In this document: piece by piece, positions 42,652 through 52,144 of the stretch
Layout: the number at the start of each line of letters is the position of its first letter
Numbering within the stretch: position 1 is the first letter of the stretch
Source of the DNA: Paenibacillus_E allorhizoplanae
GTDB lineage: Bacteria; Bacillota; Bacilli; Paenibacillales; NBRC-103111
Assembly: GCF_927798215.1 (NCBI RefSeq)
Contig: NZ_CAKMMW010000021.1
Span: 62,001 to 126,000, forward strand
DNA length: 64,000 nucleotides
Direction: 5' to 3'
Translations under genes and position numbers: made by a program
Notes under the pieces: model-generated
The model's input: the letters and a program-made list of their open reading frames with translations, nothing else
Databases searched by the model: none
Told to the model about the DNA's origin: nothing

Positions 42652-44541
42652 TTATGCCTCCGAGATCCACCAAGCCTTTGCCGTATGAGGTTCCATGATA
42701 ATTTCTTCTTCTAAAATAGAGATGGGTTGCCTGCTCCAGAATTCTTCATGCGCCCCCTTCAAGCCAGCAAATGGCCGAGGCAGCTTCCTTGGCAAATAAT
42801 CATCGCTAAGATTGAATATCGCTAGAAGTTTGCGGCCATCCCCCTGGGCAATTACGATAGGCAAATCATCTCCATCGTAATCGAACAGATTGATGGGTAC
42901 TCCACGTTTGACCGGTTCTTGAAGAACAGTACATAGCAATGCCATACCTGTATCATTTAGATAATTCAGCGCATCTCCGAGGACCATATCCCCTCCGGTC
43001 AGATAGCAAGCAAGCAGCAGTGTCTTCGCTTCGTCCAGATTCATCTCTCGTCCTGCATACCAGTTAGCACCCGATTTCCAAGGCTTTTTGGGTAAGCGCC
43101 GACTACGATGCACATCATCCGTGGTGCGATCACACCTGACAATAGCGAAATCAGGATCTGTGTTTCCTACCGTTCCTTGCATCCACCAGCGTGCCAGAAT
43201 CGACCTTATATTTTGCCGGATATGGCTCCAATAATGATGAATGTCTCCTGTCGTTCTGTGGGAATCGGCAATGCCGATAACCGTCTCGTAAGGGGCGCCG
43301 CATGCAAGCAAGTAGGCTTCCTCCCCTATCGAACCTCGAATAAGACTGAATAGTTCGCGAAGCATACCTGCGGTTGTTATGTCGTCACGAAAGAAGCGGG
43401 ACGCGCCCAGCAGCATCTGTGTAAAATCACATTTGAAGTAAGTAAAGCCTGCTTGCCGTAATTGGGTGAATATCGTACATATATGCTCGCGCACTTCATG
43501 CTGGGTGATGTCGAGTTGAGCCATGGAGCCATACCCGATACTTACCAGATAGGGGTTACCGGTGTTATCGTCAACAAACCAATTCGGATGTTCCCTATAT
43601 AAGGGGGTAGAAACATTAACCATGAGCGGAGCCGTCCAAATCCCCGGTTCAAATCCGGCATCACGAATCGTTTCGCATAGTGCTTGCAACCCGTCGGGAA
43701 ATTTCCATCCTGCTTCCCAAATCCCCCACTGGCTTTGGTATCCTTCGTCGATGACGATATAGCGAATAAAGTCAGCAAATTGTTCCTGTGCCTTACAAGT
43801 ATTCTGGGCGATATCGCGCTGTGAAACAGCCCCGGCATAATAATCCCAGGAATTCCAACCGGTCATGCGCCGTTTGCCCAATAAGGATTGAGGAATTCGA
43901 TTTCGAATGTGATCCGCATATTGCTCCAACAAAGTAATCCCGTCCTTGCCGTGAAGCATGATCAAGTGGGCCAGCACCACCTCTGAATTCGAAATGATTC
44001 GGCGTGGTGAGGTTAATTGAACACTTAATTGGAAATTACCGTCTCGATGCGCGCTTTCGTGCATAATTGGGAAGCTCACGAAACAGTCTTCATATGGAGG
44101 CAAAGCCCCTAGCAGCAATGCTTCGCCAGGCAGTCTGCGTGAGATCACGGTAACCATGGAAGAGGCTTCAGTAGGATCCGACCAATCGTTGGGACGATGA
44201 AGAGGACGTACACCTGCCAATTTTTCAAAACATTGAGAATGATGAAGTTGAACATAACTTCTGGCATCCAAATACGGAGAAACATCCTTCGATTTCCATT
44301 CCAAACTGATATATCTCAAGTGAATGTCATGAACGCTAATATTATGAAACGTAACACTTCTGACGACCTGATCTTGACTACAGATCATAGAGACAGCCAA
44401 AACATCCCATCGCCACGTTTGATGACCACTCTCCACTTCTTCCTCAAATATGGCGTCGCCACATACAAACGTTCGATCGGAGCATATGCCCCGTAAAGAA
44501 ACCCGATTAAATTGAAACTGATCTAAGAGCTGCACTACCAT
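42652..44541 (-). CDS. GH36-type alpha-galactosidase family protein
   Basis: A ~629-residue glycoside hydrolase, no signal peptide and so probably intracellular. The (beta/alpha)8 core starts at ~228 (TGWNSWDYYAG), with IVIDEGYQSQWG, candidate nucleophile Asp372 (YFKCDFTQ) and candidate acid/base Asp433 (HRTTGDIHHYW). The N-terminal ~220 residues form the beta-sandwich typical of GH36. GGAGG precedes ATG 44541; a regulatory box lies ~56-76 bases upstream. It heads the five-gene minus-strand operon. It likely removes an alpha-linked galactose or similar sugar from imported oligosaccharide. Confidence 0.8.
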   Translation of the reverse strand: MVVQLLDQFQFNRVSLRGICSDRTFVCGDAIFEEEVESGHQTWRWDVLAVSMICSQDQVVRSVTFHNISVHDIHLRYISLEWKSKDVSPYLDARSYVQLHHSQCFEKLAGVRPLHRPNDWSDPTEASSMVTVISRRLPGEALLLGALPPYEDCFVSFPIMHESAHRDGNFQLSVQLTSPRRIISNSEVVLAHLIMLHGKDGITLLEQYADHIRNRIPQSLLGKRRMTGWNSWDYYAGAVSQRDIAQNTCKAQEQFADFIRYIVIDEGYQSQWGIWEAGWKFPDGLQALCETIRDAGFEPGIWTAPLMVNVSTPLYREHPNWFVDDNTGNPYLVSIGYGSMAQLDITQHEVREHICTIFTQLRQAGFTYFKCDFTQMLLGASRFFRDDITTAGMLRELFSLIRGSIGEEAYLLACGAPYETVIGIADSHRTTGDIHHYWSHIRQNIRSILARWWMQGTVGNTDPDFAIVRCDRTTDDVHRSRRLPKKPWKSGANWYAGREMNLDEAKTLLLACYLTGGDMVLGDALNYLNDTGMALLCTVLQEPVKRGVPINLFDYDGDDLPIVIAQGDGRKLLAIFNLSDDYLPRKLPRPFAGLKGAHEEFWSRQPISILEEEIIMEPHTAKAWWISEA

Positions 44542-44596
44542 GCCCCACCCTCCATTCATACACACTTCCAACATAAACTGGATTACAAACAAAAGG

Positions 44597-44617
44597 ATAG
44601 TGCAAGATCTGCACTTT
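44597..44617 (-). promoter_or_regulatory. Utilisation-locus box 1 (before the GH36 operon)
   Basis: The minus strand reads AAAGTGCAGATCTTGCACT followed by AT, a near palindrome, ~56-76 bases before the GH36 start. Three more copies precede other units of the locus at 44706, 52062 and 63055. Confidence 0.65.
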
Positions 44618-44626
44618 TATCTATTA

Positions 44627-44643
44627 TGGAACTGTATGTTCCA
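44627..44643. promoter_or_regulatory. Small palindrome in the GH36/beta-helix gap
   Basis: TGGAAC-TGTAT-GTTCCA, a perfect 6-5-6 dyad between the two divergent genes, beside the shared box; it could be a catabolite or local regulator site. Confidence 0.35.
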
Positions 44644-44705
44644 ATTTTTCTTGTTGAATAGCGGCGGTTCACAAAAATATAAATGTTTCAGCTGCATTCA
44701 GGAGT

Positions 44706-44726
44706 AAAGTGCGGATATTTGACTAT
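44706..44726 (+). promoter_or_regulatory. Utilisation-locus box 2 (before the first beta-helix gene)
   Basis: The plus strand reads AAAGTGCGGATATTTGACT then AT, matching box 1 at most positions, ~72-92 bases before the beta-helix start, same orientation relative to its gene as the other boxes. Confidence 0.55.
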
Positions 44727-44798
44727 TTATTATTTGTCCAATTGGTAAGTTAGAAGTATGGATAATATCCAAAACTACTTAATGAGGAGGACTGTGTA

Positions 44799-47700
44799 AT
44801 GCGAAAAAAAACGAAGCTTGGTTCAGGCTTGGCGTTAACGATAGCGCTTGGCTTTATTGCTGGGTTGCTGCCAGCACCAAGCGTACTTGCAGCTGCTACG
44901 ACCTACTACGTGGCTCCAAGTGGAAATGACTCCGCAGCGGGCAATTCAGAGGCGTCCCCTTTCAAAACCATCAATAAGTGCGCACAATCCATGCTGCCGG
45001 GGGATACGTGCATCATCGCAACAGGTACATACCGCGAGACGGTTACACCGGCTGCTTCAGGCCAAAACGGTCTGCCCATCACGTTTCAGACAGCCCCTGG
45101 TGCAACGGTCATTGTAAGCGGTACCGAGCCAGTCAGTGGCTGGACACAACACGCAGGACAAATTTACAAGACAGATCTAAGCTGGAGCCTCGGGAAAGAA
45201 AACCAGCTATTCGTTAATAACGGCGCAGCCGTCGCCCCGCTCTGGGAAGCACGCTGGCCAAATATCAGCGAATACACACTGCCTGGCTTAAAAGCAGGTA
45301 CGGCAACCGCCGATGCAGGCTCGGCCACGACAATTGTGGATTCCAGCATTACGCAGCCTTCGGATTTTTGGAAAGGCGCGCTGGTCTGGGAACGAGGCGG
45401 CAATGCCTACCAAGGCATGACTAGTAAGGTAACAAGCTACAATAGTGCGACCCACACCCTGACGTATGAACCAATTGCAGGTGACTATCAGGAACTGTAT
45501 CCTCGGCTTGGCAGTACATACTTCCTTAGCGGGGTTTTGGGCGCATTAGACGCTCCAAACGAGTGGTATGTAGATGATGCTGCTCAAAAAGTATACTTAT
45601 GGGCACCTGATGGCGGGGTTCCCTCCAATGTTGAGGTTAAAAAACGCAAAACTGCATTCAATTTGAACGGGAAATCCTTCATTAATATGAAAGGTATTCG
45701 TACTTTTGCCGCTAATATCACAATGAACGGTTCGAGCAATAACATTTTGGATGGCATCCAGGCGGATTACGTTTACTTTTCAAACTACTCACAGAATACA
45801 ACAAATGCCGATCAGCTTAATGGCGGAATTAGCATCGTCGGAAACAACAATGAAATCAAGAACAGTAAGATTGGCTACTCGTCGGGAACACTCATCAATA
45901 TTGAGGGGAACAACAACCGCATTGTGAACAACATTATTCATAACGGCAGCTATATGGCCTCCTACGATCCCTTGGTCAAGCTTTCTAGCGGGACTGCCAA
46001 CCTGATCAGCTACAACGAAATCAGGGACTCCGGAAGATTCAACATTTATTGGAGATCTGGCAGTGGCGAAATTTCGTACAACGACATCTCTAATGGGATG
46101 TGGCTTTCTCGAGATGGTGCCTTGCTATACAGTTGGGGTCTTGATATGGGCAACAGTGATATCCACCACAATCTGATCCACGACAGCAAAGGATCTGATA
46201 TGAGCGTCGGACTCTATTTCGACAACTACGCGAACAATGTGGTAGCTCATCATAATGCCATCTATAACAACGATGTAGGAATCCAGATGAATACACCGGG
46301 TAACTACCGACTCATCTATAACAACACAGTTGTGAATCATAGAACCAGCAGCATAGGCTTCTGGGGATCTCCTCCATATAACCAGGAGTTGTTTGGATCT
46401 AGGGTATATAACAACATTTTTACAAACAGTGTCTCCTTAACAGCAGATACGGCAAACGGCTATAACACGACATCGAGCACCGGCGTAAATTTTGTGAATC
46501 CAGCTGCGAACGACTTCCGGTTAAATGCTGGTTCAACAGCTATTAACACAGGTGCAGTCATTAAGGGAGTTACGGACGGTTATGTAGGTATTGCCCCGGA
46601 TGCAGGTGCTTTTGAATATGGCGGAACCGATTGGACGGCAGGTCCGAATTTCACCAATCCTCCAAGCGTAACTTACACCCAGATTGATACGCCTTATATG
46701 AACTTAATTAAGAACAGCGGCTTTAACGGGACTACCGATAACTGGCTGAAATGGACGACGAACGGCACTACGGATGTCCAATCTGTACCAGCCTCTCCAG
46801 ACTGGCAAGTACGTGGTAGACAATACCGCTTGAAATTGGGGCCAGGTGGAGCCGGTGTGGAACAAAAAATCACGGGTCTTAAACCAGACACCGAATATAA
46901 ATTTGTAGCTTGGGTTTACAACGAGCCTGGGGAATCCATCGTTCTCGGCGTATTTAATTATGGCGGAAACGCTATCGATACGACTGTAAAAGATAACCAA
47001 TTTGTTCGCAAAGAAATTACTTTCCGAACAGGCCCAACTAATACGGATGCAAGAGTGCGCATCTATAAGCCTGGATCAGCCGTGGGCATCTCATACGCAG
47101 ACGATACGGGTTTGATTGAAAACACGCAGTTCGATGCAGGGGTAAGCCAAACTTTCTTGAAAGAAGTCCAGTTCACGACACCAGTAAATCTCTTTACGGT
47201 CGGAGAGCAAGGGATCTTGAATTTGACCGGAACACAGCAAAATGGATCGCCGGCGGATCTGTCTACGGCCGATATCCAGTTGATTTCCAGTGACCCTCAA
47301 GTACTGCGTATTAATAGCGTCAACAATGGTTCTGCTTCTGTAACAGCCCTTGCAGCAGGTCAAGTCACTGTGTCGGCAACTGTTTCCAAGGACGGCATGA
47401 CGAAAGCAGCATCACAGATCTCGACGGTCTTCCCTACTGGCGGATCTGATACTGGGCCGGCAGGCTGGGCTCTGAAGACGTACGGTTCCCATAGCAAAGG
47501 CTTCGTCACAACGGATTCCGATGGCAACTATTCGCTTGTAGGCGTTGGAGACAATGTATGGGACAAAACGGACGATTTCGTTTATCTTAGCAAAAACGTT
47601 CATATCTCCGACCCTAATGCTACAGTCACATTTACAGCAACGATTGACTCCTTCGACTACGCGGATCCGGCATCGATCGGCTTGATGTTCCGCGCTAAGG

Positions 47701-48917
47701 ACACAGCGGATTCTAAACATGTTCAGTTCCGTACGGACGGCACTGGTAAGGTGCTCCGATATGTATTCCGTAATAACGAGAGTATTCTGGATTCGCAAAA
47801 TCCACCTGCACAACAGAAATACTGGGGTTCGTCAACAGGCCTGCTGCTGGACTATGCGGGCAAGAGCATCAACACTCCGTTCCAGATGAAATTGGTTAAA
47901 GAAGGCAATAAAGTAACTGGTTATTATTATAAAGATTCGCAGTGGCTATCTATTGGATCCACAACAGTAGAGTTTGAAGGAACTGACTTCCTCGCGGGGA
48001 TCGGAATGTTCTCGGGAAGCGGCAAGCCACCGGTGAAAGCCGTCATTTCGCAGTTGGACATCCAAGTTGAAGATGTGCTTAATTCTATTTCCATAGCTGC
48101 GGATAAAATGTTTGTAGGAGCTGGAAGCCCTGCCGTATTAACGGTGACTGGCTATGTATCCGATGGATCTCTTGCAGATTTGAGCCAGGCAACGTACTCA
48201 TACAGAAGTGACAATAACGCAGTGGCAACAGTGGATAACAATGGCATGGTAACCGCAACTGGGGAAGGGATTACTTCCGTTCATGCATCCGTTACCTTGG
48301 GACCTGTAACGAAGGAAGGAAGCATAGGTATATTGACGGATCTCAGGGCTCCAGTCACAGTGGCTGAAGCTGTTTATGGGACACAGATGACAGTGGTTGC
48401 CCTTTCAGCAACCGACAATTTGTCTGGTGTCGCTAGAACCGAATATCGGGTCGGTGACAACGGAGCTTGGAATCCGTATACAGGACTTTTTATAATTCCT
48501 CAAGGTGGTGCAACTACGGTTCAGTATCGTTCTGTCGATAAAGCAGGCAATGCAGAAGCAAATAAAGTTATCGTTATTGGCAGCCAAGACGTAACTTCTC
48601 CTTCTTTGTCCGTAACGCTGGACAAAACAGTAATATGGCCGCCAAACAAAAAAATGATCGCCATCAATGCCTCAGTGAACGCTAGTGATGCGGATTCAGG
48701 CGTGGCGTCGGTCATTTTGAACTCCATCGTCTGTAGCGATCCGACCAGCAGCCCTAGCGACATTGAAGCGGCCATTGGTACTTCAGCTACAACGTTCAGT
48801 CTGAGAGCCGTGAAAGATCGTACGTACACAATCACCTACACGGCTACCGACAACGCAGGTAATAAAACAGTAGTTACCAGTATAGTTACCGTTCCTCGTA
48901 ATATGGCTGGGAACTAA
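44799..48917 (+). CDS. Giant secreted right-handed parallel beta-helix protein (copy 1)
   Basis: A 1372-residue secreted protein. A signal peptide (~1-31, ending SVLAA) is followed by a beta-helix region of ~570 residues that starts TTYYVAPSGNDSAAGNSEAS, the DUF1565-type opening, and includes asparagine-ladder repeats such as NGSSNNILDG, NNNEIKNSKI and NNRIVNNII. Next come a CBM4/9-like sandwich (NLIKNSGFNGTTDNWLKWTT), a Big_2-like domain (VSATVSKDGMTKAASQI), a jelly-roll/LamG-like domain (TVTFTATIDSFDYADPASIG), a second Big-like domain and an OmpL47-type domain (SGVARTEYRVGDNGAW). It probably binds or cleaves a polysaccharide outside the cell. GAGGAGG precedes the ATG. Confidence 0.85.
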   Translation: MRKKTKLGSGLALTIALGFIAGLLPAPSVLAAATTYYVAPSGNDSAAGNSEASPFKTINKCAQSMLPGDTCIIATGTYRETVTPAASGQNGLPITFQTAPGATVIVSGTEPVSGWTQHAGQIYKTDLSWSLGKENQLFVNNGAAVAPLWEARWPNISEYTLPGLKAGTATADAGSATTIVDSSITQPSDFWKGALVWERGGNAYQGMTSKVTSYNSATHTLTYEPIAGDYQELYPRLGSTYFLSGVLGALDAPNEWYVDDAAQKVYLWAPDGGVPSNVEVKKRKTAFNLNGKSFINMKGIRTFAANITMNGSSNNILDGIQADYVYFSNYSQNTTNADQLNGGISIVGNNNEIKNSKIGYSSGTLINIEGNNNRIVNNIIHNGSYMASYDPLVKLSSGTANLISYNEIRDSGRFNIYWRSGSGEISYNDISNGMWLSRDGALLYSWGLDMGNSDIHHNLIHDSKGSDMSVGLYFDNYANNVVAHHNAIYNNDVGIQMNTPGNYRLIYNNTVVNHRTSSIGFWGSPPYNQELFGSRVYNNIFTNSVSLTADTANGYNTTSSTGVNFVNPAANDFRLNAGSTAINTGAVIKGVTDGYVGIAPDAGAFEYGGTDWTAGPNFTNPPSVTYTQIDTPYMNLIKNSGFNGTTDNWLKWTTNGTTDVQSVPASPDWQVRGRQYRLKLGPGGAGVEQKITGLKPDTEYKFVAWVYNEPGESIVLGVFNYGGNAIDTTVKDNQFVRKEITFRTGPTNTDARVRIYKPGSAVGISYADDTGLIENTQFDAGVSQTFLKEVQFTTPVNLFTVGEQGILNLTGTQQNGSPADLSTADIQLISSDPQVLRINSVNNGSASVTALAAGQVTVSATVSKDGMTKAASQISTVFPTGGSDTGPAGWALKTYGSHSKGFVTTDSDGNYSLVGVGDNVWDKTDDFVYLSKNVHISDPNATVTFTATIDSFDYADPASIGLMFRAKDTADSKHVQFRTDGTGKVLRYVFRNNESILDSQNPPAQQKYWGSSTGLLLDYAGKSINTPFQMKLVKEGNKVTGYYYKDSQWLSIGSTTVEFEGTDFLAGIGMFSGSGKPPVKAVISQLDIQVEDVLNSISIAADKMFVGAGSPAVLTVTGYVSDGSLADLSQATYSYRSDNNAVATVDNNGMVTATGEGITSVHASVTLGPVTKEGSIGILTDLRAPVTVAEAVYGTQMTVVALSATDNLSGVARTEYRVGDNGAWNPYTGLFIIPQGGATTVQYRSVDKAGNAEANKVIVIGSQDVTSPSLSVTLDKTVIWPPNKKMIAINASVNASDADSGVASVILNSIVCSDPTSSPSDIEAAIGTSATTFSLRAVKDRTYTITYTATDNAGNKTVVTSIVTVPRNMAGN

Positions 48918-48954
48918 GTGGAAATAGGATATACCATGATGGGTAGAAATCGTG

Positions 48955-48996
48955 AAGGAGCTAAGCGATATAGACGCTTAGCTCCTTTGCTTTTAG
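48955..48996 (+). terminator. Terminator of the first beta-helix gene
   Basis: AAGGAGCTAAGCG pairs perfectly with CGCTTAGCTCCTT around seven bases and is followed by TGCTTTT. Confidence 0.85.
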
Positions 48997-49019
48997 TATT
49001 CAAGTTGCAGAAATCGGTG

Positions 49020-50324
49020 CTAGTTCGATTTTGCCAGGCTGTTCCAATCCATGTGCAACGAATTTCCAGATTCCATGGAAGCATCCGCTCGAAACCCGAC
49101 AAGATGTCCGACGATGCTATGCTCCAACGACGTGGAAAATTGGGCGGAAGTATCTCCTCGCACGACGCGAACGAAATCTTCAACAAGTCGGTGATCCCCG
49201 CCACCATGCATATCCCTGCTAACCGGAATATTGACGCGGTGCTCGCTATAAACACCGCCTTCCCGCAGATGCGGGTGACGTACCACGAAGAAGCCTTCCT
49301 CAAGCACTCCGTAGATTTCGCCCTTTGTTCCTGTTATATGTAAGGTGCGACAAGCCTTCGCTGCCCCGCCCACCAGATTGTGTACGGCGGTGCTTCCATT
49401 CTCGAATTCCAGCATTACGGCCTGGTGATCGACAATGTCATTATCGCACTTCCAGACGCAACGACCGAAAGGATTGTCTGTTCTTAGACTCTCCAGCTTC
49501 TCTTCATCGCTGAGCCGCACGCCGTCTAAGTATCGTGGCCACACGTAAACCGGCCATAGCGGCTGCTCCACGTACAGCTTCTTCGCTGAGTACACACAGT
49601 TCTCTTCGATTTCGCAGTCGGCCAGGCAACGAGTCCCCGAACCTTGGGGAGCCCGCGAATCGCGGAAATACGAGCGGCCGCCATAACTACTCACCTTGAC
49701 TGGCCGTACTTTCGATTGGAACCAGGTGATGAGATCGAGGTCATGGCAGCACTTTTGCATGAGGAAAGACGAGCCTCCTCGCTCCTTATTTGCGAATTTT
49801 CCGCGAACGAACGCCGTGGCCATGTGGTGAAAATCCACATTTTCTTCCGTCTGAATGTGAAGAATTTCCCCGATTGTCCCTGCCTCTAGCTCACGCTTCA
49901 GCTCCACGTAGAACGGGGCATAACGCAGTACATGGCAGATCATGACCTTGCGACCGTACGCATGCGCTGTGCGATGCAGCTCCAGTACTTCGTCCTCCGC
50001 TATCCCAATCGGCTTCTCAAGCAGCAGATCATAGCCTTTATGCAGCAGCGGCAGACTCGTCGACACGTGCTGCGCGTCCAAGGTCCCATTAATCGCCGCA
50101 TCGGCCAATCTCGGCCGAGCAACAAGTGACTCCACATCCGCAAATAACATGTCCTCTGCTAATCCATAACGTTCAGCCGTATGCGCTCGCCGAAGAGGAT
50201 TGGGGTCCACCACCCCAACCACCTTAAGCTGTTCCGGGTGCTTCAGCGCGTAGCTCGCGTAATTCATACTGCGACTGCCTGCTCCAACAATGATGACCTC
50301 TATTGGTTTATTTTCAGCTTTCAT
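49020..50324 (-). CDS. Gfo/Idh/MocA family oxidoreductase (second copy)
   Basis: A ~434-residue oxidoreductase. The Rossmann loop VIIVGAGSRSMNYASYAL, LLEKPIGIAEDEV (the EKP motif) and the GGSSFLMQKCCHDLDLITWF segment with catalytic His are seen. This subfamily is common in Paenibacillus glycan-utilisation loci, probably oxidising a sugar, amino sugar or inositol. GGGGAGAG precedes ATG 50324. It overlaps the DUF4091 gene by 11 bases. Confidence 0.88.
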   Translation of the reverse strand: MKAENKPIEVIIVGAGSRSMNYASYALKHPEQLKVVGVVDPNPLRRAHTAERYGLAEDMLFADVESLVARPRLADAAINGTLDAQHVSTSLPLLHKGYDLLLEKPIGIAEDEVLELHRTAHAYGRKVMICHVLRYAPFYVELKRELEAGTIGEILHIQTEENVDFHHMATAFVRGKFANKERGGSSFLMQKCCHDLDLITWFQSKVRPVKVSSYGGRSYFRDSRAPQGSGTRCLADCEIEENCVYSAKKLYVEQPLWPVYVWPRYLDGVRLSDEEKLESLRTDNPFGRCVWKCDNDIVDHQAVMLEFENGSTAVHNLVGGAAKACRTLHITGTKGEIYGVLEEGFFVVRHPHLREGGVYSEHRVNIPVSRDMHGGGDHRLVEDFVRVVRGDTSAQFSTSLEHSIVGHLVGFRADASMESGNSLHMDWNSLAKSN

Positions 50325-52002
50325 GGCTCTCTCCCCTTTTGGTTGACTCCGATGCAAAAGTTATCGCCTGATTGACTCTTTCTCTCAGCCCGAGCAGCCA
50401 CTCCGCATCTGACGGATAACGGCTAAAGCTCAAAGGCTCTGTCAGACCCTCTTCAATTAATGCCAGCACCCGGTCGCGCCCGACCAAGCTTTCTAGCAAC
50501 TGCAGCGCCCTTAGATCCTGCAAGCCCTCATAGAACACTTCCATACGGATCGACTCTACCGGCCCTTCCTCCCCGGGATAGACCAGAAAAGCATCGCCGG
50601 ATGGAAAGCTGCGCCCTGCGTCGGTGACGCGAAACGGATCAATCGCTTGCAGTGAATACTGTGTATTCCAGAAGTTGTAGCCCCAATGCAAGAAACCAGC
50701 AATCTGGAACTTATACAACTGCACACCGATCACCCGATTACGGGCGGATGGCATATTGAAGAATCGATTGGAAACTTGCTGGTATTGTACGCAGCAGTAA
50801 TACGTCCATAGCTCCGGTACCTTTCGATTGAGGAACGGTTCGATGTGGTCGTTCGCCGGTATCGGCCCTTTCACAAGCCCCTGTTCATAGTACTCAACAT
50901 TGGTCAACGCATCGATAATTGGAAAATCTCCCAAGTACGCCTGCATCAACTCGCTTGCGCTGCGATACCAGGGCATATGCTCAAGAAGTGGCTCATCCGA
51001 AATGTGAAAATAACACTGATTTTCAAGTCCTCGCTCTTGAAGTAATGCTGTAAGTTTGGGTAAGTATTGACACAGGAAGGACTTGTACGCCTCCCCAGTT
51101 GCATCTGTTTCCCAGCCAAAAATGCGATGCACCTCACCCTGTTCCTCCGCTACAATCTTCGGAGCGTGCTTCGCCCCCCATTGAGTGAAAAGGTGGGAGA
51201 ATTCGAAATAGCGGATCCCCACTCGCTCGCATAGCTCTATCCAACGCACTAGTCGGTTGAAGCCGAATTCGTACGTGCCGTCTTGCTCCTTACGCACATC
51301 CACCAATTGAACCGTCGGGCGCTCGCCGCCGACTTGGGTATCCAGAGGGGGCGTGAAGTGTGGCGTGAGCACCATGTTCATGCCATGCCGTACAGCGGTT
51401 TGCATATATTTATCAATTAACGCCCAGTGTGCTTCACTAAAAACCTCAACTTCGTAATAATTTGCTAAACAATCGGCATGAAACCACTCTGTGTGAATTA
51501 ATGTCTGTGGCGGTAACACCGCTGGCAAGACATCTAGTTGAAAGCACTCCCCGCCAAGTCTCTCTCCCGTTACAGTTGCAAATTGCACATCCAAGGAGTA
51601 CTCCTCCGCTGGCGTCTCTTCATCCACCTCCACAGTGACCCATATGGATCTCCATTGATAATGGATCCCCACAATGCCCCGATCTCTAACGATTGGGTAC
51701 AACGGATCTGGGTAAAGTCCTGGCGTAACCCGCAGCACATTGTCATCATGGCGGCGCTGGCAAGGAAGCTCTGACGGCGCTAAACCTACCTCTCGTAAAG
51801 TAATTACTGCTTGTAAGGTGGAAGTGACGCTCACATGAATTGGCTTGGTCAAAGCAGGCGCCCGATAGGCGACCTGAAAATTAAACGTTTCTCCGCGCAA
51901 GACGGAGCTCCTCGTATAAGACTCGGCTCTAAGTTCCTCGTCCGAAAACACTTTGACTAAGGAATGGAGACTGCGTGTCTCAAATACAATTACATCTTGC
52001 AT
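50314..52002 (-). CDS. DUF4091-type putative glycoside hydrolase
   Basis: A ~562-residue cytoplasmic or exported-without-signal protein. The C-terminal DUF4091 signature is QLYKFQIAGFLHWGYNFWNT, preceded by YFHISDEPLLEHMPWY (GH-like acidic pair) and followed by FYEGLQDLRALQLLESL. The N-terminus is a beta-sandwich. Reported DUF4091 proteins are glycan-acting enzymes, but its activity is unknown. AAAGGGGA precedes ATG 52002. The box at 52062-52082 lies ~60-80 bases before, and the YesN-type regulator gene is just upstream. Confidence 0.82.
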   Translation of the reverse strand: MQDVIVFETRSLHSLVKVFSDEELRAESYTRSSVLRGETFNFQVAYRAPALTKPIHVSVTSTLQAVITLREVGLAPSELPCQRRHDDNVLRVTPGLYPDPLYPIVRDRGIVGIHYQWRSIWVTVEVDEETPAEEYSLDVQFATVTGERLGGECFQLDVLPAVLPPQTLIHTEWFHADCLANYYEVEVFSEAHWALIDKYMQTAVRHGMNMVLTPHFTPPLDTQVGGERPTVQLVDVRKEQDGTYEFGFNRLVRWIELCERVGIRYFEFSHLFTQWGAKHAPKIVAEEQGEVHRIFGWETDATGEAYKSFLCQYLPKLTALLQERGLENQCYFHISDEPLLEHMPWYRSASELMQAYLGDFPIIDALTNVEYYEQGLVKGPIPANDHIEPFLNRKVPELWTYYCCVQYQQVSNRFFNMPSARNRVIGVQLYKFQIAGFLHWGYNFWNTQYSLQAIDPFRVTDAGRSFPSGDAFLVYPGEEGPVESIRMEVFYEGLQDLRALQLLESLVGRDRVLALIEEGLTEPLSFSRYPSDAEWLLGLRERVNQAITFASESTKRGESHES

Positions 52003-52061
52003 GTAAATTCCCCTTTGTTCTCTCGACTTAAGATCAGAGTAACGCCCTGAAAAAACAAAAG

Positions 52062-52082
52062 AAAGTGCAAGATTCGCACTTT
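52062..52082 (-). promoter_or_regulatory. Utilisation-locus box 3 (before the DUF4091 operon)
   Basis: The minus strand reads AAAGTGCGAATCTTGCACT then TT, almost identical to box 1 and at nearly the same distance from its gene. It lies in the gap between the DUF4091 gene and the YesN-type regulator gene. Confidence 0.7.
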
Positions 52083-52144
52083 CTTTCACCAAATCAATGA
52101 ACAATTTGAACTTTTATGCACAATGACGTTTCGAAGCGATCTGC

